Shown here: one piece after another, positions 1 to 12,500 of the stretch
Layout: every line of letters starts with the position of its first letter
Numbering within the stretch: position 1 is the stretch's first letter
Assembly (NCBI GenBank): GCA_030141605.1
Contig: JAQGDQ010000138.1
Span: forward strand, 310,001-374,000
DNA length: 64,000 nt
Reading direction: 5' to 3'
Origin: Tubiluchus corallicola
Lineage: Eukaryota > Priapulida > Priapulimorpha > Priapulimorphida > Tubiluchidae
Translations under genes and position numbers: made by a program
The notes under the pieces: generated by a model
The model's database searches: none
What the model was told of the DNA's origin: nothing
The model's input: the letters and a program-made list of their open reading frames with translations, nothing else

Positions 1-140
1 ATTAAAAACCTTTGCAGTGCATACTAGGCTGATGACTCATACTTCTATACCAGTAATACTACACCCATCGGTTAATAGGCTCAGTCAGTTAATTGGGTCA
101 AAACACATCGGTCCCAAAGTGAGTCTATTAAGCAGCGCCT

Positions 141-144
<4 letters not shown>
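1..144. repeat. Right end of a MITE-like (pogo/Tigger-type) element
   Basis: This stretch is homologous to the last ~150 bp of the element at 46085–46853. Shared pieces include GTGAGTCTATTAAGCA near the end and a GGGTCAAAAC block. Its terminal ~25 bp is the inverted complement of the left ends seen at 22340 and 46085, so it is one terminus of an inverted-repeat element. The rest lies beyond the left edge of the window. It ends against a (TA)n tract. Assignment to pogo/Tigger rests only on the CAGT-like tip and flanking TA in the sister copies. Confidence 0.55.
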
Positions 145-179
<35 letters not shown>

Positions 180-213
180 GTGTGTATGTGTGTGCGTGTG
201 TGCGTGTGTGCGT
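145..213. repeat. (TA)n then (TG/CG)n microsatellite
   Basis: About 16 TA units are followed by an alternating purine–pyrimidine TGTGTGCG-type tract. It directly abuts the MITE-like terminus. It creates a chance ORF on the plus strand, which is not a gene. Confidence 0.9.
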
Positions 214-549
214 GGTCTTTCGGGAGCATTTCCGCTTACACTTATACAACTCAAGCTGATTGATTTCTTTTGTTGTATTGTCCCAGTCGCTAATTAATTT
301 AATACATAGTTTCTGAATGTCTTATTCCCGTGTCTTACATTAGAGGAAATCCTTTGGCCTTCAATGTTTTTCTGGTGATAGAATAAACAATTTGGAACAT
401 TCATCAAATTCATTTATAGTAATATAACCACTATATGTTATGTCTTGTTTTGTAGAAGAAAATTCTTTTATGGTCAAAAGACACTGAGGACATTATCCAA
501 ATGCCTTGAAACAAGACACTGTATTGATTTTTGTAAGATATGTGTGAAG

Positions 550-3500
550 ATGTCTGCAACAGATAATCAGTGCTTCCAGTTACAGGTACATTTATAATAC
601 TGATGACATAGTTTGAATAATAATTCCCATAATTATTATTAATTGTTTCTTAACACTGGTTTTTCCATGCGTGTTAATGAATTCTGAAAGGAGCCATCTT
701 GCCACATGTTTGATTTTTAAGCATTTCACAAATAATGTAAGTACCCACAACTTGTACTGTAGCAAATGTCTAAGGAATTTTTTGGATTTTATAAATTCAT
801 CATAAAATATCACTTTTTGCTGTTGATGATTACTTTGTGATAGACTTGTATTGAAAAAGGTGATATTGATGATTCTGGCAACTAATGAAAACTGTTTAGT
901 GCACACTTATTTGCATTATCATTTACTAATATTGTTATAGTATTTTTGTTAACATTCTACACAGCGCTCTCCTCAGGGCCTGATCAGAGACTATAAAACA
1001 AACAAAACATAACTTTATTTTCGCTTAAACACAGTTACAAAATGTGTGTTTGCAGTGGTAAGGATGTCTCCATACTGGACTTTGCCAGGATATAGTCTGC
1101 ATATCGCCCGTAAAAAGAACACTCATGTTTTGCTGTGTGCTCATATTTCTTCATAAAGTTTGTCAGTTAGGAAATGAGACTACACTAGTTGCTGCATTAT
1201 TGTCATAAGTAAGATTTTAAGTATATAGGCCGTATAATCTTGAAGAATTTTAAACCACCTCAGTATTCCAGTTTTTAAAGATTGTCCTGTATTATCTGTT
1301 TTTATTCACTTGTAGCGATTGTTTATACAACAGTACTGTGGCTTTGTTTATAGTTCCTGTACTGTAGTCCACAAAACACTCTACTGGTAACCCACATAAT
1401 TTATTTAATGAAAAATAGCTACAAGCTTAATTTTTACTGATTGTAAACCTACTTTACATTAGTTTTATATACAATGATACACTAACCATTGTTTATTTTG
1501 TTGTGCATTTTTCTTTTTAGGGTATCAACAGATTATATTTAAAAATCTCTTCAAGAAAAACAAGTATAACAGGACCCATAAAAGGAAATCACCAGGTAAA
1601 AATTTGTATCATAGAAATGCTTCGTGTATATTTAGTAATCACTTTACTGTGCGATGATGCCTCATTAGCATTTACAGCTTTTTCTAATATTACATACAGG
1701 AACAGTATTTAGCTACATATTTTGCATACAATGATACAAAACCATCCCAAACATTAAAGTGAACTAAGGCCATTTTAAAATTGATTCCATTCTTACTACA
1801 TAGTATCATCTTGGCACACCTCATATGCATCAGCATTTCTCTGTTAGATGTAATCAGAAAGTATCCATAAGTTTGGATAACACTTTTGGAGAAGACATGT
1901 TGCTATGTGTGATTTCCCTATACATTCAAAGGAAAACAGCATTTATTTTTCATATCCTATCCCATTTTAAAGTATCTTAAAAAGTATACATTTTAACCAC
2001 TATGATAATAACAAAACATTTCTAATTATAGGTTCAAAACTTAATTAACGGCAACTGAACATGATTTTTGGTAGCACTAGCATTCCTTGAACATGTTCCA
2101 CATGTTTGCAAAAGAGAAAACTTAACTATAGTGCTACAGTACAATCTTCAGTGTGATAGAAGAAAGCTTGGCATATTTAAGTTCAAATTTCAAGTTCACA
2201 CATGAGGTCTGGAACACGTACACTACATCTTTCAAATGAACAACTCTGAACTGAGAGCCTAGCACCTTCTTTTTGTGCAACTCATTTCTGAGGTGTAACT
2301 TGTTTCTCAGATGCAGGTACTAGTGCCCATCTAACGGGCAAATGGCGAAATGTATGTAACAGTGAAGAACTAGCCATGCAAATGAGAAATTAGGCTTCTG
2401 TGGTAATAATTCTTTCACATAAGCCATTCTTCATAAAACAGCTTATTCTCTTTCAATATTTTGTGGGTACAACATTGTTTTGAGCTATAGTTTATGATTG
2501 GGTCCAGTTTTCCTTTTATGTTTTGTATTGTGATTATATCTTTGCAGATATTATAAACGATTACATGTACAGGATCAAATGAAATGACAAATTCGCATGA
2601 ACTAGTAGAATTAAGAAACTTTTATCTGAAAGCACTAAGCTTTTTGGCATTTTTCAATGATTTATGATTTTCCAGTCGTCTGAACAAATCATTTAAATAC
2701 ATTTAAATGGTTTTGGTTATATTATTGTACATATTTTTTTCAGAACAGTGAATTTGAACAAAAATATGTGCTCTGTTAATTTCTTTTTTTGAAATTTGTT
2801 GAAGTGGATGCTTGTTTCAGGTGAAAGAATTGATATTGCTTTTGGATGATTGTCACCAAGGCTGTACTGCAGTTGCACTTGCCTCTGGGTCTGCTCTTCT
2901 GCAACTTGTAAAAGAAGATGTGATTGATGCAGACTTTCTGCTCAATGATTTACTGGCTTTATGGCCATCTGCAAGGTAAGCTATTTGTAAAAGTATATTT
3001 GTTTCTGAGATACCAGCCAGTAAAATAAAGTAAAAACAATTTCAAGTTTAAAGCTATCTAGCTACTTTTTATGCAATTTGACATCCTGCAAGTTGGAGAT
3101 CAGCATTCAGCGGCAAGGACTACTCACCAGTGACCTTTGTGGCGAGACCGGAGACCAGCAGCTGGTATTTTGGCCTCATTTTGATGTGACTACATCATTC
3201 CACCATGAGGTAAACAGCCAGAATTAGTATTGATAAATAAAGCCAACCTAAAGTGAGCATTAAATGCAGGCATTCGTGAACTCTTCACTGATCAGACTCA
3301 GTCTTGTTTAACTTCGGTTATAAAACCCACACTGTTATTTACTCGGCTACTCTTTGACAAAAATTTTTTCACACTAAATAAGAAGATTAATTTTGTGCTG
3401 AAATGTTTTTATTACATGATTTGCTTTGATACAAATCTTAGGAATCTACATGGAATTGTGTATGCAATCTCAGGGTTGTTGCAGTATCAAATTATCCAGT

Positions 3501-6500
3501 TAGATGACAGCAAACAGCCAACTGCTACTAATTACTTTAGTAAATACAGTTTGAGGTGAGTGTTTCTTTTATCGTTATTCTTGACCAGTGTCAAAAGCAG
3601 TGCAAATTCTTCAATGCAAGTATTGATGGTTTTAGTGTGCTTAAATTTTTGACTTTAGTAACTTTTTGAAGAATGCTAACATTTTGGCCGTCAACATTGA
3701 TAATTGCCGAAAAAGCTGGATAATATAGTTACGTTCCTCCAACACACTGCATTGTTTGACCAGTGCCTGTGGGTAGTAACACGAGAAACTTTTGCACAAA
3801 AAATACTAAACTATACAGTAAATCAGTAGCTACAAGGACCAGTTCAAAATAATTCCGGGGACAGAGAAGAATGTTAATCATTAAGCTCAGACTGAAGATT
3901 TTTTATCGAAATAGTTTCAAAAATGTGTAAATCAAAGTTACTGACAGCAGACTGTAACATTTTAAAATGATCAACTTTTAAATGAGTCTTGAATCTTTTC
4001 TTGTTGTTACAGTAATTGTTTAGATGTTCTTTGTTACAGTTCTTTGTCTTGGTTGTTTTTTTTTGTTGGAAAACTAATATAAACAATTTTACGTGTCCAC
4101 TGGTTCTATATTCACATACATAGATAATGTTATCTCACATGAGTGTATCACACATTTTTTCATTTTTGCATGTTATATTGAGCTTTTGTAATATGTAACC
4201 GATTCTGTGTATGTTTACAGAGCTCCACCGCATCCGTTTATTTCCTTGTTAAATGGGCGTCCTGAATGCTGGACTTTACTATTAGATGAGGTGCAGAAGA
4301 TCCTTCTGCATGAAAATTCCAAGTAAGCTTGGTTAATTAGTTTTTTAATACTTAAAGTATAAGTTATAATGCAACTTTATTAATAATTGGGATCATTTAG
4401 TGATATTTATTAAAACAAACCACGTATTACTGGCTTAAAATAGACAAAGTAATTGACGTATTTGAAGGTAATAGCTGTTAATTGATTTAAATTCATTTAT
4501 TTTTTACCACTTCATAATTACAGTTGCATCAATAGCAATCTTTAGTTGCTGCAAAATTGTCTTAATTAAGTAATGTAGCTTGAACATTTCAGTTTTTAGC
4601 TAAGTCACCAGAAATATTTTCATGGTAGGATTAGCTGTTCTAATTCATATCTACACAGTAGGATTCTTATGAAGACTTTGCAGAGTTAAGAGAATTGACT
4701 ATGTTCTCAAACATTCTTAACTCTGATATAAATTTATGGCAGCCAGCAAGAATGCAATCTATAATCAGACGGCTTAAGATTACTAGCAGAATTTTAAATA
4801 TTACCTGCTGTGATATTCTCTCTAAACAGCGATTATCTCTAACAGTTGCAAGTGCAGGACATCAAACCACTTTTGCCATAGGGATGACCAGCCAAAAACA
4901 AACTATGATTTCTTTAGCAAGAAGTTAACTATGTAAAAATCTGTTTCATGCCACTAATAAAGATGTGAATAAATGGATTGTTAAGTTTAACAAAACTCAG
5001 AAAGGATGATTATTATATTCCTGTAATCTCTACGCAGTGCTAATAGTGTCTATCACAGCATCTAGTCTGACGTAGCTAACTCATTAATAAAGCGTGCAAC
5101 TAAGTAATTAAGAAATTTGGCAGATTAAATTTGGCAGCCTTGTGTGGCAAAACACTATTTTTCATGACTCACAGCTTGTGTGTTCAGGCCAAAAGCATTT
5201 AATAACTGAGTGCTTGTTGTTAAATAATAGTAGATGTTAATAACAGTTAGTTGAATGTGCCAGTGGTTGTTTTTATTTGCAATTTCCTCACTGCCACCAA
5301 ATCTTAATAATTGGATGCCTTTGTATCTAATAGGTATCTGAGTCGGATTTTTGCTACCTGTGTAAACACTGTTAGTTTTGTAAGCTGCTTGTGAGCTAAA
5401 CATGGGCAAACAAGTATAAGTTGTTAGTTTAATTCAATTAATTTCTCTACTTTAGGATCAGAAATTCTGCGGTACATGCACTTAGAGCCTTCTTCAAGTA
5501 TGTGTTGATTCATCCTAATCCGTCTAAATCATGGCAGCCACTTATTCGGGAATTACACTATTGTCTGTTATATGCACATGTCACTGCCGGAATGACTAAC
5601 TGTAATAGCGCTAGTCACACATATAATTTTCTATTAGATGTTATCCCTTGGATGCAGGTTAGTTTTCCTTGTTTTCAGTTTCTATGAATTATTTCTTGGT
5701 TTTAGTTGTTAACAAGTATGGCTCCCCCTGCTTTAGTAGTGTCAACTACTGACTGCCTGACTCCTGAGATGACAATGTTTCAACTGAAGTGTGAGTTTTG
5801 AAAAAGCTGCTGGTCAGTGAGTGATTATATGAGTGTGTGATAAAAAACAATTAATTAAATAAACAAAATACAACTGATCCAGGTCCACACCAAAATTTAA
5901 GTAGTTGTTCCTTGTTCCATGCTTCACTGCTCCCCAGAGTTTCGTGGAAATCGGTTGTGGTTTTTATGTGATCCTGTTGACTAACTGACAAATGAACAAA
6001 CAAACAAACCACCGTAAGAACATAGCCTCTTTGGCAGAGGTAATAAATGTGACTGAATGACTGAATAACTAGAAGACCCTCAACAGAGGTGCAGATCCAT
6101 GAAGTTACATAATATGAAGTTACTATGGACAAAAAGTTAATTTATTTTGATGTTTTTTGACCATGTAACCTTGACCTTACACCCTTGAAGCCAAAATCAG
6201 TATGTTCCCCAAGTCTTGCCCAGACATGTCTCCTTGCCAAGTTTGGTGATATAACTTCATCGGTTCTGATTTTATTGTCTGGTTTAATACATATAAAAAC
6301 AAATGGCGCAACTAGCTAAATGCCTTACCCCGTGCACTGAACTGTTGCAAGCTGACATCACTACCTATAAAATACAGTTATTTGAACGGAAATAACTGTA
6401 TTTCATGCCACTAACAAAGGTGTGAATAAATGGATTGTTAAGTTTAACAAAACTCAAAAAGGATGATTATTATATTCCCGTATATACTGCATAGGGACGC

Positions 6501-9500
6501 AGTGCTAATAGTGTCTATCACAGCATCTAACTCATTAATAAAGCGTGCAATTAAGTAATAAATACAGTTATTTGAACGTTTTTTATTTATTGGAGAAACC
6601 TTTAATAATGTGCTTCAGCTTAAGCTGTTATGACAAAGTACTAATAAAATTTATATTTTTAAGTTCATTTTGTAAATTTGTTATTTTATTTTCAGGTAGA
6701 CAGTATTGAAGAGGCAAAGAGTGTTTCATTGTTGCTGCAACATTTCTGTACAGTGCTGGTCATGTCAAAGTCCTTACATACGTCACGATTTTGCTCACGT
6801 TTGGTTTGTCGTGTCATCATGCATGTTTTCAGTGTTAGTTTTCACGATATGGACACATCTTTTCTTCTTCACGCATGTGCTCAGCTTACAGAAGTGTCAT
6901 CCATTGAGGTAACATTAATTATTTTCTCAAAACAGCAGAAAGATCATGGAATTGATGCTAAAATTTATTCTGCTGCTGCATTAATTTTTCATTTGTTTTT
7001 CAATTTTGGGAGCTACCTTACTTAACTATGCATGTATTTATTAAATTGCAAAATTATTTTGTATAGGACTGTTCATGTATTTATCTTCTTTACCTACATA
7101 AAACTGTAATTTTATTTTTGCAGTTTCACCACTTTCATTGTAGTTATTTTTAGGTTAGAAAGCCAAATTTAATTTAATTTATGTTAGTTATTGGGTGAAT
7201 TTTGGTTTTGTCATCTGAAAAAATATGAATATTTTTTACAATTATATTTTTACAGTTTTCATATGCAGAACAGATCCTGATTGTGGCTGCACGATTAATG
7301 AGGACCATTCCAGTAACAGCTCTTTGTTCATTATTAGAAATAAGTATGGTCAAAATTCACAATTTTTATCAACTAGCCAATAATTATAAGCAGTATTTAT
7401 TAAATACTTTGTTGTGTTGTGACTTATTTCATGCTTGGATGATATTGCAGCTTGATTTATAGCAGCATATTGTCAAATTTTCAATCAGTCATTTGAGAAT
7501 TTACACTGCAATTGAAACTTGTTTACCAGTTATTTTATCTTTTGATTTTCAGTCAGAAACATCTATGTCATTCAGAGAGCAAGTGTTATCAAGCTTTGTT
7601 CAGCCATGTTGTTGACCCAGCTACAACAGATACTTGTTTTAGTCAACACAGTGATTGACCACAATGTGCAGCATGTGAGCAAGGTGGCCAAGGAACTGTT
7701 AGTACTTACAGAACAAACAATTTTTCAACAACCACAGGCAGAGGTAACAAGAAATTTCATCTTTGTGTGCTTTTGATTAACAGTATTTTTAACTTTTTTT
7801 GCATTTATGGAAAAGAATAGAATTTTCCCCATTTTGCTTGTAGTACAGCCTCTATTTATAGTTTACTGTAAAAACTTATTCTATGTTTAATGGAACTAAT
7901 ATTCTAAAGCTGGACCTTAAGCTTGAGCTGATATGAAATGCTATAAATTAGCATTATTTTTCTTTATGAAAAGAGTGGTCAAACTGTGCTTCTGTAATTC
8001 TGATAAGATTACCTTTGCTGATGCATGCTTTACTACTACTACTACTATAGTTGGTTATATTTCAGTAGGTATTGTTTAATTAAGTGGATTGACATAGTAT
8101 GAAATGAAAATTTTATTTCTAAAAGAAGACTCCTTTTTTATTTTGGCTGCTAATAACATGCATAAGTTTGAATTAGTAAAGTGAAACTTGCCGTATAATA
8201 CTTTGTGAAGCGTCTTCTGTTTAGTACATTTTGCATATGCAGTCATGATCAAGGCAGTTTAAGCAGAGTAGTGCTTGGGCTGATAGCCTATATTTTAATG
8301 CTGTATTTTTTCTGTCTGGTGGTAACTTACTCAGAAAACAACATACCTAACGTGTACACTGTAATTGTAAGCATCTTATAGTTTTATGTTCAACTGTTGA
8401 TTTCACTCTTTAGCCTGTTCGCTCACATTTTTATTGTTCAAAAGCCTATATTTAAATTTTACTTTTTAAACTAATATGCTTTTTTGTCGTCAATGTGATG
8501 TGGCTTTAAAATAAATTTTGGTGCCAGTTTATCAAATATTTCTCTTTCACAATTCATTTAACTAAATTTGCATTTTTGGTTTGAATATTTTGCTCTTACA
8601 TGGTTTGGTTTGCATAGTAGGTAGGGAAAGTATGCAAAGTTTTTGTGTACTTTCCTACCTACTCACATACTAGTAGGTAGGGAAAGTATTGTAAAAGTAT
8701 GTGACAGATATATACCATAACATACATTGCAGCTCCAAATGACTGGGAAAGTTGTGCACGAGAGATCTGCAGGAAAAGTACCTGGCACATTTCAAGCTTT
8801 TACAAGTCTGATAAAGCAGCTCGAGTTTAACAGAAAGGGTCGAAATGAATGGCTTCTTCGCATTTCAAGTACTAAACCATCTGCAGAAACGGTACTAATA
8901 GTTAATGCTATCCTACTGCTGGGATTTGAAAAAGATACCACTGAGAGTGCCCTAAAAGCAGCCATTTTACTTGCTAAGATTTATCCCAATGAGGTAAATA
9001 TCATCACCAATATAGCTAATCTGCTGTCTTTAACAGTGAAAATTTAAATATTTTATATCGAAATCAGTACAAAGTACGAAAGTGGAAGTAATGAAGAGAA
9101 TTCTTACTTGAACAAACATATGTTTAGTTTTTGTTTTATCTTTACAAAATGTTAGCGTAAATATGCAAACTTGAAGAACTTGCATCATAAAAACATTAAT
9201 TCATAAAAACCTAAATTGTTTTAATTAAAATATTGTTCTTTTAAAATGTTTTACTTGTTTGTTGCAAAATTATCCCTCCATTTTTAATTTTATTATGCAT
9301 GCTTGAAATGGTTTTGTGCTTGCTCAGATTTAGCTCTTGCAAAACTGTGTTGTCGCAATAAAAAAAACGTTATTATAAAAAAAAGCAGTAACAGTCAACT
9401 TTTTTATTTGGAAATGACACATTTCAGTCTGTTGTTAATTCTTATTGCATGGCTATACACTTCATGTAACTTGTATCTTTACGTTGTAGTAGATTACAAC

Positions 9501-12500
9501 ATTTTCCTAATTGTGGCTTTATTTATCTCCATTAGGTAGAAAAGTTTTCATTTTCCTTAGTAAAGGACAGCTAACTATTTCGCGTTGTTTTACTGAACTT
9601 TAAAATTGTTTCCAGGCAATCTGCAGTTTCTGGGTGTTAATGTACAAACTAAATCTAGTGACTGATGCTGAGTTAAAGCATAAGATACTGAATGCACTTC
9701 CACACTTTGCCACCCATCAGGTACGTTTTAATAAAGGTACAATGTGTATAAAGTTAAGTTAATGCTATTTGACATAGGAAAGAAAAACAAAAAACTGCTG
9801 CTGACTGATACCTTTCTCTTGTATAGGCATATTCTGGTAAATTTGTGATGCGAAAAACGCTTCTTTCATGGAAAAACTTTCTTTAAACGTTTATTTATTC
9901 AATATAATACCTTTAGTGAACAGTCCAAAGTGAACTGATAAAATTGCTTTATGCTTATTATACAGTTGTTAACAAAAGCAAACTCTATAAACTTGTTTGT
10001 TTTAATGTAAATCACATAGCTGTGCAAAACAACTTTGATTTCGACTTATTTTAAACTTGAATGCAAATTACACTAATTTCATCATCTGTGTTTTGCTAGT
10101 GACTTCACTTGACTTTCAAATCACTTACTGGCTAGCTAAATAAATATGTGGTTATTAAATATGACTAGTAACTCATATTTTCAAGCTATATCAAAGTAAT
10201 GAAATAACTTCTCATCTCTACTATAATTCTTTGCTAGACTTGGCTTTACAATGATTGTTTTAGTCGAGAATTCTTAAAACCAAGATTAGTTACTTTGAAC
10301 ATATTAAATGTTTATACTAATAGGTTCATTACCTTCTCAGTGGTTATAGAGTCTTAATTAATAATACTTCTAATTTAATGCTTTATTTTCCCTTATCAGT
10401 TGTGTGTGACTCCAATACTCAAAACTTTTCAAGCTTTACTGGTTCATCCAAAGCTGAAGGCTACTGCCGTGCAGCTTCTGTCAGAATTATGTGCATTACA
10501 AGAACGCTGCTTTCCACACCTGTCCAAGGTTAGTGGCCAATTCTAAATTTACTTTTAGTTAAGGTTTATGTGAGCCTGGTCTTCGCTCTTGAAATTCGTC
10601 TTTGTAAAGACAGTTTTATGTAAATTCATTTTGTAACTGTCTAAAATGTAATGAAGTTTAACTAATGCAAATTTTTCCAATAAAGTAGTAGCTCATTAGC
10701 TGCAGAACTGTTGTCTGTTTGATTCTATGCTTTTCCTGATAATGGAAGGATTTTTTTAAGTAAGGGAAAAAGTCATTAGTCAAAAAGGTTCTAACATTTG
10801 TATAACTTTACCAGTTTCATGGAAATATCAACCAAATTAAACATCATGTCTTTACAAAGCTTATCACACAATGACCTGGTACTTCCTGGTACATCACAAT
10901 TAATGCCATGTCTAATTTCTTTCTTCTAGTTTTAGAAATCTTGTATCTCTTATTTGTGAAAAATATAAAACTGCAAATAAAATCAATATAATTATCAAGA
11001 ATTTCAGTAAAACAAGACACAATAAAAATGGTAAAAATGGTAAAAATGGTAATGGTAATGGTATATGGCATTCAAAAATTCATATTCTACTTGCTTTAAC
11101 AATTAACCTTTATACCAGAACTGAAAAAATGACATGGTCAGATATCTCGACAAATGTGTCTTCTCAGTTTTTGTTCTTTATTACTCGCTAAACCAATATT
11201 CACTTCTCATTCCACAGAAGTTTTGTGAGAGATACGTTGTATTGATTGGGAATCCTGTGTTTGATATCTGGTATAGTGTAGGTGTTTAGAAATAGGTCAA
11301 AATTTTTTTATGTTTTTTGCAGACATTGATAAAATGATTAATGAAACATTTTCTAAACATGCTGCAAACAAGCATAATATGTATCATCTGAGTATTGATG
11401 GTTGTATTTATTACAAGATTTTATCTGTTTGCATTTTGTAGATTCTGCTAGAAAATGAAGAAACTGGCGATGGCAAAGACATGATAGACGAACTACTTGT
11501 TAGTAAAATGTTGGCTGTACGAAGGATTTCGCAAGAAAGGTATGTCTAACACAGTACAATTCTATGCGGTCTTATGCTGGTAGTTGACCAGCAGTGTTAA
11601 AACAGAGCTTAAAGATATGTACTAATAAGTTTGAGTGTCTCGCTGAGTTTCTACACTTTTATTTTACTTGTCATATTGCCTGTTAGATGCTTGTTGATTT
11701 CTTACTTGCAACATAAAGAGTCTTGCACCAGACTAATGTGATTTTACAAAATCCGTTACTTTTTTCACAGTAAAGTAATAATGCACTATGTTTTTATTTT
11801 AGGCCTTTTCAACACGGACCTGCTCTAATGCCTGTCATCTCACAAGTCCTTACTAACTGTACAGATGATGCGGGCACTATACCCTCTGTGTTAGCTTTAG
11901 AAACTCTTTATGCATTATGCGAAGCTGAGGTATAGTTTAACTTTAAGAAGTTAAAGGCATAATATAGTAAGAATGTCTAAACAATATTTTTCAGCTTTTT
12001 AATATTAAGACTGTTCGTTTTCCTCACAAAAGTACATTTCTTAACAAAAATGGGTTCTGTTAATTAATAGATGTATAACCAAAAAGATTGCTTATCGTAT
12101 TAGAAAGTTATATACTGAGGAACAGGCCAGCTAAGAGGTCAAAAATATTTCACTACATATGCCACATAACAAACAGGCATCCTGAGATTATCAGAGAATG
12201 CGTAGTTCTGTCGTTTGGTAGGGCCTATGTATTCGCGAATGTTCTTTGTTAATATGTTTAATTTCAGGCAAGTTTGATTCTGTGAATTTGGCATAACAAC
12301 TGTACGAAACTAGACTTACTGATTTTACCTTTTTGAATAGGTTGTCGATCTACGCACTGTTTGGACAGTGTTGGCAAAAAGGCTGGAGAGTGATAAGCGA
12401 CCGTTAATTGCTGAGCAGACTTGTCGCCTGCTGTCCTTAGTGCCATCTCTTTCTTTACAAACTGCACAATATGAGGTGTGTATTTAGACATGTCATAATT

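Noticed and set aside
17-259. 80-aa ORF with poly-Tyr/Ile stretch
   Set aside because: Produced by the (TA)n/(TG)n microsatellite and a MITE-like terminus.
5851-6132. 93-aa minus ORF resembling a membrane protein
   Set aside because: The nucleotide pattern is that of an interspersed non-coding repeat; the frame is incidental.
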